Source of the DNA: Gnetum montanum
Lineage: Eukaryota > Streptophyta > Gnetopsida > Gnetales > Gnetaceae
Direction: 5' to 3'
DNA: 64,000 nt
NCBI GenBank assembly: GCA_015680685.1
Contig: MNCI01008326.1
Coordinates: 175,835-239,834, forward strand
The position numbers were made by a program, and so were the translations under genes. The notes below the pieces were generated by a model that had not been told where the DNA came from, made no database searches, and saw only the letters and a list, made by a program, of their open reading frames with translations. Each line of letters starts with the position of its first letter. Positions within the stretch are counted from its first letter, which is position 1. Of the stretch, positions 44,901 through 55,599 are shown in pieces.

Positions 44901-47800
44901 AGTTTCAAAGCTTCTGCACTAGGCCCTCCATGTTTCCATGCTACCCAACATGGAAGAAGGGATTCTCAATGTAGAAACCAAGGGAAGTATATTTTTGGGC
45001 ATCAAAAAGTTCATAATTGACGTCCTAGGAGCTTCCCAAAGTACTGTAGGATTAGATTTATTAAAATTGGATACTTTGGAGGTTTGTAAAAGTTAAAAAG
45101 CAAGTTTTGGAGCCTCCCCCTCCTGTTTCCATGCTAGTTAGCATGGAAGAGAGAGATGTCAATGTGGAGAATCATGGTCTTAATCAAAATAGGCTCAAAT
45201 GAGGTTAAATCGATAGCTAGAGCTTGGATCTAGAACTTGTGCATCGTTTAGCTTCATTTTGAGGTAGTTTGAGTTGGTTTTATGTGTCAAAACATGTTGA
45301 AATGACTTCCTCCTATTCTCCCATGCTAAGCATAGTATTCCTAGCATAGAAGAATGGGGGAAGAATTATTTCATGATTTCAGGATGGTTTAAGAGCACAT
45401 CAACCAGGTTTCTAGGCCCCTAGCAATCTAAATCATGATTCTGCAAGTTTCTAGCTAATTTTTGTCATACTTGAAGGCTTTTTTGGGGCATCTAGGGTCT
45501 TCCCCCTTTGTTTCAATTATGGGGAAGTTACTTCAATTTGAAGGATTTTGGGGAATAGGTTTTAGAAGTTAAAATAAGGTCAAACAAGCAAAATCTTAAG
45601 GCTATGAGGTGCTGGGCTTCTTTGGTGTAGATCTTTGGCTTTTAAGAGTGTTGTCTTATTACTAACAGAGAAAAAATAGCTTTTCCACTTTGTTTCCAAA
45701 CTACTCATCATGGAAGGGTCCTTATCCAATGTGTATGAAGCAATATTACTAGATCTAGCCCAATTTGGATCACAACTGACTATGCATGTAAGCCTCCAAA
45801 GTTGCTAGGGCCAAGGGCTAGGGTTTCATATCAAACTTTTGTAGTTTTAAGTAATCCCAACTACATTTTTGGTTTTGTCCCATCTTTCCATGCTAGGGCT
45901 AGGGAGCTTAGTGTGGAAGACTAGGGGGAACCAATGTTTGATCAATTTCTTAAGTTTTGAAGGCTCTAGTGGTTACTGTAAGGGTTCCAGAGTGCATGCA
46001 AGGTCATTTGATGTTGTTCTAAGGTTTTTATGGGCTCCAAACATGCCCCTAGGTCTCCACATTGGGAAACATGGAGGAGGAGATCCATAGCATGGAAGAA
46101 CCATACATCTTATATCTAGGCTATTTTTAACTTCAATTGACTATGCATGTATGCTTCTAGACTTGCCGAGGTTGAGGAATAGGGTTCAAGGTCAAGATCG
46201 ATCAATTTGGAGTTTTGATGAGTGTTTTTTAGGCTTCCTCCTTTTCTTCCATGCTAGTAATAGAATTCTAAACATGGTAGACTAGGGGAAGCATCTTTTT
46301 ACCATTTTGTACTATTTCTTAGCATGCATGTAGGTTTCTAAGTTTTCTAGCATCAACTGCTAACACTTGATATCAAAATTTTGTCATTTTAAAGGTTGGT
46401 TAGTCTTTTTTGATGTTCCCCATATTATTACACATTGAGCTTTCCATGATTAGGATGAAAGATTGGGGGAAAAATTTTCTAGCTATTCAGGGTCAATATT
46501 ATCAAGTTTGAGGATCTTAGGATATGCAAATAGGATTCTAGGACACACAGATGGCTTTTCTAGTAATTGTTCAAGGTTTATGAAGGCTATTTTGGAGTTC
46601 TCCAAACATTTTACCTTTCTTCCATGGTGGTTAGTGTGGAAGATATGGCTCCTAGTGTGGAGGGACCAAGGAACTATGTTTTTTTTTCTTGCTATTTTTA
46701 GCAATTTTGACTATGCATGCATGTCCACAAGGTTGCTGGTGTTGATTATCAATGCCTAAGATAGATATCTAGTCATTTTGGGTGTTGTGAATGGGTTTTT
46801 AGGCTTTCTCCCCCCCATCCACATTGGGGCTAGGATGCGTTATATGTATGGGATCCTCCTCAGCATGGAAAACCCAAAAGAGGCAAGTTTTGATCATTGG
46901 AGGTGACTTCTAGATGTCTGGTGGCTTCTGAAAGGATTTTCTTTTTTTTTAGAAGTTAAACTGCATGTAAACTTCAATATTTTTGGTTTCCACCTTTCAT
47001 CCACATTGAGAATAGGATGATTAGCATGGATGAGGTCCTCCCTAGCATGGAAGAACCTTAGGAGATCTATTTCTAGGATCCTCACTAACTTTTCTAACTT
47101 CATCCCTCTAGTTTCCATGGTAGATAGCATGGAAGATATATCCTCCAACATTTAAGAACCAAAAATGTTATATCTAGATCATTTCAACATCCACTCAACC
47201 ATGCATTCCAACCTTTGGGGTTGTCGATGTTGATGACCAATACTGGGTATCAAGATTTACAAGTTTGGAGGCTCCTAAGTGCCTCATGTAGTCGTTTCCC
47301 TTTTTTCCATGCTATGCATGATGGCCCAAGTGTGGATGAGAGGGGAATGGTAGTTTTGTGCCATATTTAACTACTCTTGAGGCATTTGAATGCTCTAGAG
47401 GGTTCTAGCAAGGTCTAGGGTTCATCAAGCTTTGAGAAATGGCTACTAGGTAGTTAATTTACGTCAGTTTTAGCTTCCCTCTACCTATCCACACTAGGGA
47501 TGAGATGATCAATGTGAATGAAGTCTCCCCTAGCATGAAAACACCAAATCCTAAGGTTTCAACCACTTTCAACTAGGATTGGTGAGGTTCTAGGATTGCT
47601 AGGGGTGCTTGGAGTGTTCTAGGTCATGTGGGCCTACTTTGGAGGTTAAACATGGGCTAGATGGATGTTGTTGTTGGAGGGGGGGGTGGGGGGCAGTGTT
47701 TATGTGTAAGAATGGGTGTTGCCTAGCTTCCATGCTATGCAATGTTTCCTTTGCATAGAAACCTAGGTTATCTAGTTTGTTCATGTCTAGCCCCCTTTCA
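44900..47800. repeat. Degenerate ~190-bp tandem array, about 15 units
   Basis: A landmark of the form TTTCCATGCTA(G)...CATGGAAGA...GG recurs at about 44933, 45127, 45324, 45510, 45690, 45888, 46055, 46245, 46420, 46612, 46815, 46995, 47110, 47305, 47480 and 47725, mostly 170-200 bp apart. A second landmark, GACTATGCATGTA-GCTTCTA, sits at a fixed distance in several units. Each landmark is a loose dyad (CCATGCTA...TAGCATGG). ORFs here (45869-46090, 46463-46759, 47599-47865) are by-products. The array lies between the antisense gene and RT. Confidence 0.75.
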
Positions 47801-49946
47801 AAAGCACATAATTGGTAAAAGGCAGGTTTTGNGGTTGAAATTCTATTTTTAAGTGTCCAAAGCAACTAGAACTTAGCATTGATGCAATTTTTAGCTAAAA
47901 GGGAAAGCATATGGTGGGACCATAATCCAAAATTTTAAAATTTTGAAATGTGAAGATGTTTTTCATCAATCTTAGTGTGGAATAATGTTTCCCCTCCCTA
48001 CCTTGCACTTTAGTGCACTTGGAGTTATGGTGCATTGAATTAGCAACTAGGGTTTAAAGGTGGGTGTTTAGGTTTAGATGTAGTTTATATTGTTAAATTT
48101 TGTAAGTTTGAGATCACAATTGTCATTTTACAGCAATAGCACATTGGAGGAGAGCTTTGGTAGAGATTTTTATTACAAAGAGCACAAATATTCAACATGG
48201 AAGCCTTCCATCTCCCTACAACTAGTGTTGAACCTTCAACTTCCTCAATTTTCAACCATTCCAAGCGTTGAGCCTGACATGGTGCCCAAGTAGCATGGGT
48301 AAAAGAGTCAAAATCCCAGGATTCAAAAGGTAGATGAGAAAGCAAGGGATCTATCAAGTGTTCATAGGCGTATCTCCATCCAAGCCTCATCTATTCCCAC
48401 TTCGAAGTAGGTAGCTCTAACTCTTTATGCTTAGTTTTTTGGCCATTTTATTGCTTTTTCTTCCTGTGTGTGAAGTCATTTTTCCAGATCTACGCTAATG
48501 GAGGATGTAAAATGAAATTATGGGAAACTTCTCCCCCTCCCTTTTCCCCCCCCCCCCCCCCCCCCCCCTCCTTCCTATTTTGAGTTATTTCATACAAAAA
48601 TATGGTTCTTTCATTATTTTAGCCTTAGTAGATTTGGTTTTAAAATTAAGCTTGTTGTTTTCATGCTTTTTTCCAAAATTTGGTGGTAAGGCCATTTTTT
48701 TTCAAATCTAGGCCAAAGGATTTATCAAAATTAAATTCCAATAAAATCCTACCTGATTATTTTTATGTTTTTTCTAATGGGTATTGATTGTTTCAACTAT
48801 TTTGACTATTTTTCATGGCTATGTCAAAGTTGGGTTTTAGCTTTTTTAGCTTTTTACATGAAAAAAACAAGAAATGTTGTGTATTTTTCCTTAAGCAATG
48901 GGTTGCCTATTTTAAACTTTTATCTAATGGGTTTGTAGCCCTCTATATGAAATTTATAATGGCTATTGTCTCATTTGATTTGGCTTTGAAATGATTAATT
49001 TATGGCTATTTTTCTAAGGTCATGTAGTTATGTTTTTATGCTGCTTTTAGATTTTTATGTAAATTCATGCATTTGTTTCTAAGCAAAAAGTAGGGATTTT
49101 GGCTATGTTTTGGTTATGGTTGTGTAGGTCTTGGCATCCTCTTTCCAACAGAGGTGGAATCACTCTAATTAGACTTTAAATGAATTTTTCATTTAGCTTA
49201 TATCAAAAAGGGATTTGCATAAATTTTCTATTTTTCTCCAAATTGATGAATATTTTTAGAATAAATAGTAAAGATTTTAAATTTTTGTTAAGTGTGGGTA
49301 CATAGGGATTGATTTAAGCTTTGTAACAGTGGTGGAATCACTCTTTTTTTAGCTCAAATAAACCCTACATGAAAGGGGTTTAATGGTGATGGCTACGGTT
49401 TTTGTTAATGTTGTCTATACTCCATGTAAAAAAAATTATGTATTTCTAGTTGCAATGTTCATGGCTAAAAAGCTTGTAATTTCAAGATTTTTTTTGGAGC
49501 TTTTATGAATTTTTGGCTATGGTTGTGTCAACAAGGCAAAACTATGGTTGTAGCACTTTTTCCCTTTTAGGGATGGATGTGATTGATGTGTAGTAAAATT
49601 TATGTTTAAAATTTTTTTTTAAAGAAAAGTAACAGCTTTTAGTATTTTTACTAGGCTTTTTACTATGGAAATATGATTTTTTAAGATTTTAATGCTTTTT
49701 TCTAAGTTTATGCATGGTTTAAACTAAGGCTAATTTTTCGTTATGAAGTTTTGGCTATAATATTTTGGCTACAAAGTAAAAGGCTATGAAAGGTTACAAT
49801 AATGCTTTTGTGGAATTTCTTAAGAAAACTTGAATAAACATCTTAGATTTTTTCATAGGGCCTAATTTCACCCCTGGCTAGGATATTTTTCTCAACTTGT
49901 TAAGAAATTCTAATTGGTCATAATGTTTTTGCTTTGCTTCATGTAG
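47801..49946. other. Spacer 5' of the antisense gene, possible early exons
   Basis: T-rich. 48090-48293 is open on the plus strand for 67 codons but has no recognisable motif. Contains a C homopolymer of about 23 (48546-48568) and one ambiguous base (47832). AGAGGTGGAATCACTCT and AGTGGTGGAATCACTCT recur at about 49149 and 49329, so this part may itself be repeated. Confidence 0.35.
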
Positions 49947-52900
49947 GGTTTTCTTGAAGCTCATCCTCATCATTGTGGAGTTGGTGGGCATTCTATGCTA
50001 AATTGGTCATCCCAAGACCAATACCCCACTTCCCAATATGCCTTTTAGGAAGGCTTCAATATGGTTTCGGCCTAGGACAAGGGATCCCCTTGCCTACATC
50101 CTTCAAAACTTTAGTGTGATGTTTTGGTTACACTTATCTATAGATGTGGATGGGGCCATAGTGGAGACCCTACTACCTCATGCATCTAATATTATTATTA
50201 GGTTTATTAATAACAATCTAGCTCCTAGGATAGTAGGGGGAACTATAGCTATGATCAATCCACACTACCTTACAGAGATCTAGAGGATGCTAGAGTCTAG
50301 TTAGTATAATACTAATAATATTTTGATGGTGATGCACAAAGCCCACACATTGTTCCAAAACCTACCCTACATTGTGTATCATCTATAGGGATATGCATGG
50401 TTATTGTAGTATATTTATGGCTTTATTGGCTAAACTACCTTTCCTAACTTCATTGGCTTTATGAACTTCTTGCAGGTACAAAGTCAATGATCAAACCTTG
50501 GCAGAAGCTCAAACCACTCTAGATGAATTCACCAAGGGCCCCTAGATTAGGACTATTGTGTATCAACAGTTAAGAGAGGACTTTGATGCATATTCTACAA
50601 CCTTCAACCTTGTATACAAGAAGCAAAAGAATGATGGGACAATGCATAATTGGTGGGCAGACTCCAATGACTCAATGGATCACACCCTTGCAATTGGGAC
50701 CTCTATTCAAATCACACTAAAGAAAAAGAAGAAAGGTAAACATAAAGGCTATATCTTCAAAAACTCTAAGTGTTCTATTGCTTTGACTAGTTATTAAACT
50801 TGATTATGTTGATGTTAAACATTGGTTGTTGCTTTGCAAGGCCTTCTACCTTTGCTCACTTTCAAGAGCATGTCATGAGAATACCCTCATCCGAAAGTTT
50901 GGTTAGGTGATACTAGCATAGGAGTGGCTGAGGGGATATGTGACTAGGTATGTTCAAGCAAACATCCAACATGCAAGTTTGCTTGATGTATTTATGACAC
51001 CTATTCCTTCCATCCCTACTATGGAGATGATTCACATCATTGACTCCTTTAATGACAGGGCTAGTCATTTTAGCACCACCATTTAGGATGTGAAGGTTAA
51101 CATACATATTGATGAGAACCTCTTTTGTAGCTTTTTTGGTATCCCTGCTGATAGGGCAAAGGTTGCCACTAGAATAGTGAGGGAATCAAGCCATCATGAA
51201 GAAGTTTTAAAGTGGCTTGGTGCCAACATGGGCCACTCCAAAATTTCCATGGATTGCTTCATGAATCCTGATGCAAAGGAATCATATACTTTGTTCAATT
51301 CTTGTGCATTTCTCAAACTATTACTACAAAATAAGGTGATTGACACTAGGTAAGGTTGGACCTTTAAAGAGGTCTTGATTAATCGCACTAGGTTTAACTA
51401 GGTAGCTACTTTAGCTACTGGGCTTTAGGAGGAGATCCTTAGAATCCACATGAATACTTTACAATAATCCACATGCATTTTGCATTTTTTTGTAGGATAT
51501 TTGAAGAGATGTATATAGTTTCTAGTGGTGTATAGGAATGGAATATGGATTCCCCAAGACCTAACCCAACTTCCTAGGCCTTGGAGAAAACACATTTACC
51601 CAACAATGCAGGCCTAGAACCCATCAAAGGGGATGGATGATTTGTTATCCATTACAAAAAGAATCTTGGTGTTATGCAATGTAAATCCCATGATAGTATG
51701 GATGATGAATAACCTCTTATGTTTTTAGCAAGTGTCCATGAGGCAAAATAATAATGTATGAAGGCTAAATGGATAGCTAGGGAGAAACTTAACAGATCCA
51801 TGTAGGAGGTACCATCGGCATCAAGCCAACTTGACTTGAAAAAGCTTAAATTTATGTTTAGGTCATTATAGTAGGTAGTCATAGGTATGTTTTACCCATG
51901 TTTGGCTACTTTATGTTTTAAAGTTTATGGCTATGTCATGGTTTCATGTGTTAACTAATTTTCTATGTGTTATGATTGCAACTAAGCATCAAGTGCTAGT
52001 AGCCTGATCTGCGATAGAGAAAGAACAAATGTGTGTAGAAGAGCCACTCCTAAAGCAACGTAAGGCTAAGGGATTTGTCAATGTAGATATAGATGATATA
52101 GACACCATGTTCGGTGAGGTAGTATTGGGTATGTCCCCCATCATCATTCTAGAGGAAGAGGGGGAGGAGATAGGTATGCACATACCTTAATTCTTTCATT
52201 ATATCATATTCTTTAACTTTTGTTTTCATACTAACCATTCAATAGTTGTAATGCTTGTATTTCTTCCTGAGCCATGAGTGCAAGTGCCTATCCCTAAGTT
52301 TCGTGTGAAACCATGAATAGAGACTCTAGAGAAGGCATAGTTCATCCACAAGATAACTAAGGACATCATCAACTAGTTGCAATAGGTTACACTTGAGATA
52401 GATAATAACTTTTTTTTATGTGTCTTAGTTATTTGGCTATGTTATAGGCTATGTTTGTGTCATAGCTATCTTAGATCATGCATTATGTTTATGATTGTAT
52501 TTCATGCTTGCGTAGTGCCTTCTGTGGAGTGGAAATCCAACAAAGACATGGATATTAACTTCTTTCCTAAGCTTTCCTCTAATGTACCTGGTGTAACCTT
52601 GAAGCTATATGAGACTACTAGTGATATAGCAATGTTGTGTGCCAAAGCTTCATGGGAGCTAGAGAGGTCCAATGAATCCCTATGGGAAGACGTTGTGACC
52701 TTAATGGAGAAGACTAAATAATAGGAGGAGATGATTAGAAATCTCCAAGATCACAAAGCCTTTGTGGAAGCCAAAGTGACTAACTAAGGGGAATTGTAGA
52801 TCAAGGAGATCATGTGGACTTGATAATGGCATACCATTCTGTGGAAAATGATGAGTAGACATTCCACAAATCTAGGAGATTGATCTCATCCATTTATCCC

Positions 52901-53877
52901 TTCCTAATAAGATGAGATCAGAGTTGTCCATGCTTATCCACATCCATCCATGCTTATCCATATCCATCCATATCCAAGCTTATCCATATTCGTGCTTATC
53001 TAGATCCATGATTATCTCCTCCTTTTATGTGGATGGAAGAATCCAACCTTATATATTTGTAGCAGCACATACTCATAATATCAGATTGAAGATTAGCAGA
53101 TTAAGAGAGTTTATTGTTGTGCTTTATTTTTGTTCTTTACTTACTGCTCAGCATAGGTAGAAGATCCAGGGCCCTTTAGTTTCAAGTTTTCACATTCAAG
53201 ACAAAGTAGCACTCTCATGTGAGATGGTGGAACAATAGATGTAGATGGACCTCATCTCCCAAAATCTTGAGGATTAGAAAGATCACTATGCTTGGGTTCT
53301 TGAGTGGAATAAGACAAGAAAGGTCCACAACCAATAGTACAAGGTAGATCATGGGGCCCACCTCAAGTACCTTAAGGAGGATTTGATTGAATAGTGAAAG
53401 TGAGAGCTATTCATCTAGGGGATCTAGATAGGGAGTGCTTATTATCATTTTAAGAGTACTCTCATGGTGGAGCAATCCCCTACTCCTTAGATTACCACTA
53501 CTGTAGGTGAGACTTCTATGGCTACTATTACCCAAGAGCCACCTACTTGGACCATGATAGATAGGTTTGGAATCCATTCTAGTGTTGATCTTGGGGATGT
53601 TGACTGGGTCAACATGATGGAGAACTAGATTCTTCATTGTTTGGAGGAAGGCCTTTCACATCTACTCCTAGAATTTATGGAGATGGAATCCCCACAGATT
53701 TGATACATTTCATATTTTAGTTTTTGTTTTTGTTTATGGTTTTGTCTATGGATTACTAATTGGCTATGTTTTATTGTATTTTAGGCCTTAGGGAACATTA
53801 GCAACCCCAACGATGAGGGTGGAAATGACCCATCACTTCCTCCTCCGAATGTCCTTCAGCAACCTCCATCAACTTAG
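49947..53877 (+). pseudogene. Antisense multi-exon gene inside element B (unknown function)
   Basis: Plus strand, opposite to B. Apparent exons: 49947-~50390 (PFRKASIWFRPRTRDPLAY...); 50476-~50733 (YKVNDQTLAEAQTTLDEF..., ending in a Lys run before GTAAAC); 50841-~51450 (AFYLCSLSRACHENTL..., NIHIDENLFCSFFGIPADRA...); 51496-~51866; ~51985-~52173 (before GTATGC); ~52260-52390; 52516-~52800 (VPSVEWKSNKDMDINFFPKL); ~53160-53702; 53785-53877, ending in a Pro-rich tail and TAG. Introns are T-rich and end in GCAG, GCAAG, GTAG or TTAG. About three dozen in-frame stops, mostly TAG. No known domain is recognised; the IDENLFCSFFGIP stretch loosely recalls plant-transposon-associated proteins. Confidence 0.55.
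52925..53010. repeat. TCCA(T/C)ATCCATCC/TGCTTATCC minisatellite
   Basis: Short degenerate units of CATGCTTATCCA and CATATCCATC, within an apparent intron of the antisense gene. Confidence 0.8.
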
Positions 53878-54059
53878 TCTAGCATGTTGGCTATATATTT
53901 TTATTTTCATGTTGATGAATATGATTAGCCAAGAATATGGTTGTTATTATTTTTTGACATTTTTTCCACATAGTGTGGCCATGACTATGTATTTTATGGA
54001 CATTTTAAATTTAAATTTAAATTTTTGGTTTTATTTTTGGCTATTTATATTGTTATAGT

Positions 54060-54690
54060 AAGCATTGTAAATGTTGTGAACACTATGAATGGCTATGCTG
54101 ACATTTTGGTTATAACCTTAAATGGCTAATCAATGTGACAATAGGCAAAATACAAAGAAATATAATAAAAGAGATGGTTGCTAGTTTTAGGCCATATTAA
54201 GCACAAGTGGTTTTGTTTTGCTAGTTTAAGGCTATGGCAGGCCATGATGCACTATGGTTACTATGCTAGTTTAGGGTCATGGTAGTCTATGTTACCAATT
54301 TAAAGTCTTAGTAGACTAGTGATGCTAGTTTAAGGCCATAGCAGGTTGTGTTGTGTGATTTTCTCTGCCAGTTTAAGGCCATGGTTGGCCATGTTGCATG
54401 TTGAAAGTCTTAGCAAACTAGTGATGCCATTTTAAGGCCATAGTAAGCTAATGATAAATATATTATTATAAGGATTTTTAATGCTTAAAATATGACTAAA
54501 ATTAAATAAATATTGTAATAAATAAGTAAAAAGGAAAATGAAAGTCGAAACTTAGGCTACATGCATAAGCTATGTGCATAAATAGTAAAACAAAAATGCA
54601 TAAAAAGGCATAACAAATTGAAAAAGAAAGGTTAGGCTATATGGCTATCGGTGCATTTGGTTATAAGGTCATGGGATGGAAAGATTAAGA
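54060..54690. repeat. GCTAGTTTAAGGCCATGGCAGGCCATG tandem repeats and spacer
   Basis: Between 54180 and 54450 about seven units of 40-50 bp recur: GCTAGTTTAAGGC(T/C)ATGGCAGGCCATG, or the alternate AATTTAAAGTCTTAGTAGACTAGTGAT. The repeated GGCCAT/ATGGCC cores are dyads. The rest is AT-rich with no ORF. The repeat kind matches 40680-40810 at the far end of B. Confidence 0.7.
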
Positions 54691-54699
54691 TGCACTTCA

Positions 54700-55560
54700 C
54701 ATGTGTATATTTTCCAAAATCTTTGAAAGATTAGGGAGTGAGTAAGGTCTAATCTACATAAGCTTATACTCACCATCATCTTCAATAATGATATTAAGAG
54801 GGAGTTCATCCCATAATGCATCTTGTTGCCTATCATTATCATAGTTGGCTTTTAGCTCTTTCTTGGGTTAGTGGATTTTGTGGTTGGGAGGTTCTTCTTA
54901 AAGCTCCCCTTCAGACCCATGCACCATGTTCACATTGTTGATGGTTAGGGGAACCATGCTATCACCATGAATGATGATTTTACCTTCTTCATAAGGAAGG
55001 TGGATTTTTTGATGGATGGGAGAAGAGAAAGCTTGTAATTGAGCTAACCAAGGTCTTAGTAGGATAAGGTTGAACCTTGGTCTCTCTTCTACCACTAAGA
55101 AATTGGTAGTTATGGGGAATTACTCCCCTACCACAAAATCTAAGGAGATAGATCCCTTGATAGTAACCCTTGATCCATTGAAGGACTTAAGAGCTATGGT
55201 GGTTGTAGGATATACCTATGTAGTTAAGTCTAAGCACTTAATAATGATGCATGGAATGATTTTAGTTGTGGCCCTATCATCAACATGCACTTGATGCACA
55301 TTAAGTTACCCTACATGTATGGTTATGAACAAAGGAGCCTTATTCACTTTACCATCTTGGGAAATAACCTTGATTTCACTATTACGATATACTAAGTATG
55401 TTGACTTATTTTCCCTTGGTGAGGGAGGAAACATCCCTACATAGATAGATTTCTCATTAGTAGGGATGTCTTCACTAATGGGAATGGAAGTCAACATTAT
55501 GACTAGCACCTCACAATGTGTGCCAAAAGTCATGATCAAGTCATATATACTTAGAGTTGT
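54700..55560 (-). pseudogene. Element B aspartic protease region
   Basis: Minus strand: 55539-55306 reads as the protease N-terminal part; the usual D-S/T-G box is not clearly preserved. 55095-54898 has RFNLILLRPWLA and SSPIHQKIHLPYEEGKIIIHGD, the classic segment that ends the gypsy protease (GRPWL...HQK...). An acidic linker continues to about 54740 (LWDELPLNIII) and then the extra 10 kb starts instead of RT. Confidence 0.65.
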
Positions 55561-55599
55561 ATTCTTCTACTTGAGAGATTACCTAACTTAATCTATCAC

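Noticed and set aside
44900-47800. Short ORFs in the 190-bp array as exons of the antisense gene
   Set aside because: Frames do not persist between units, and repeat landmarks cross them.
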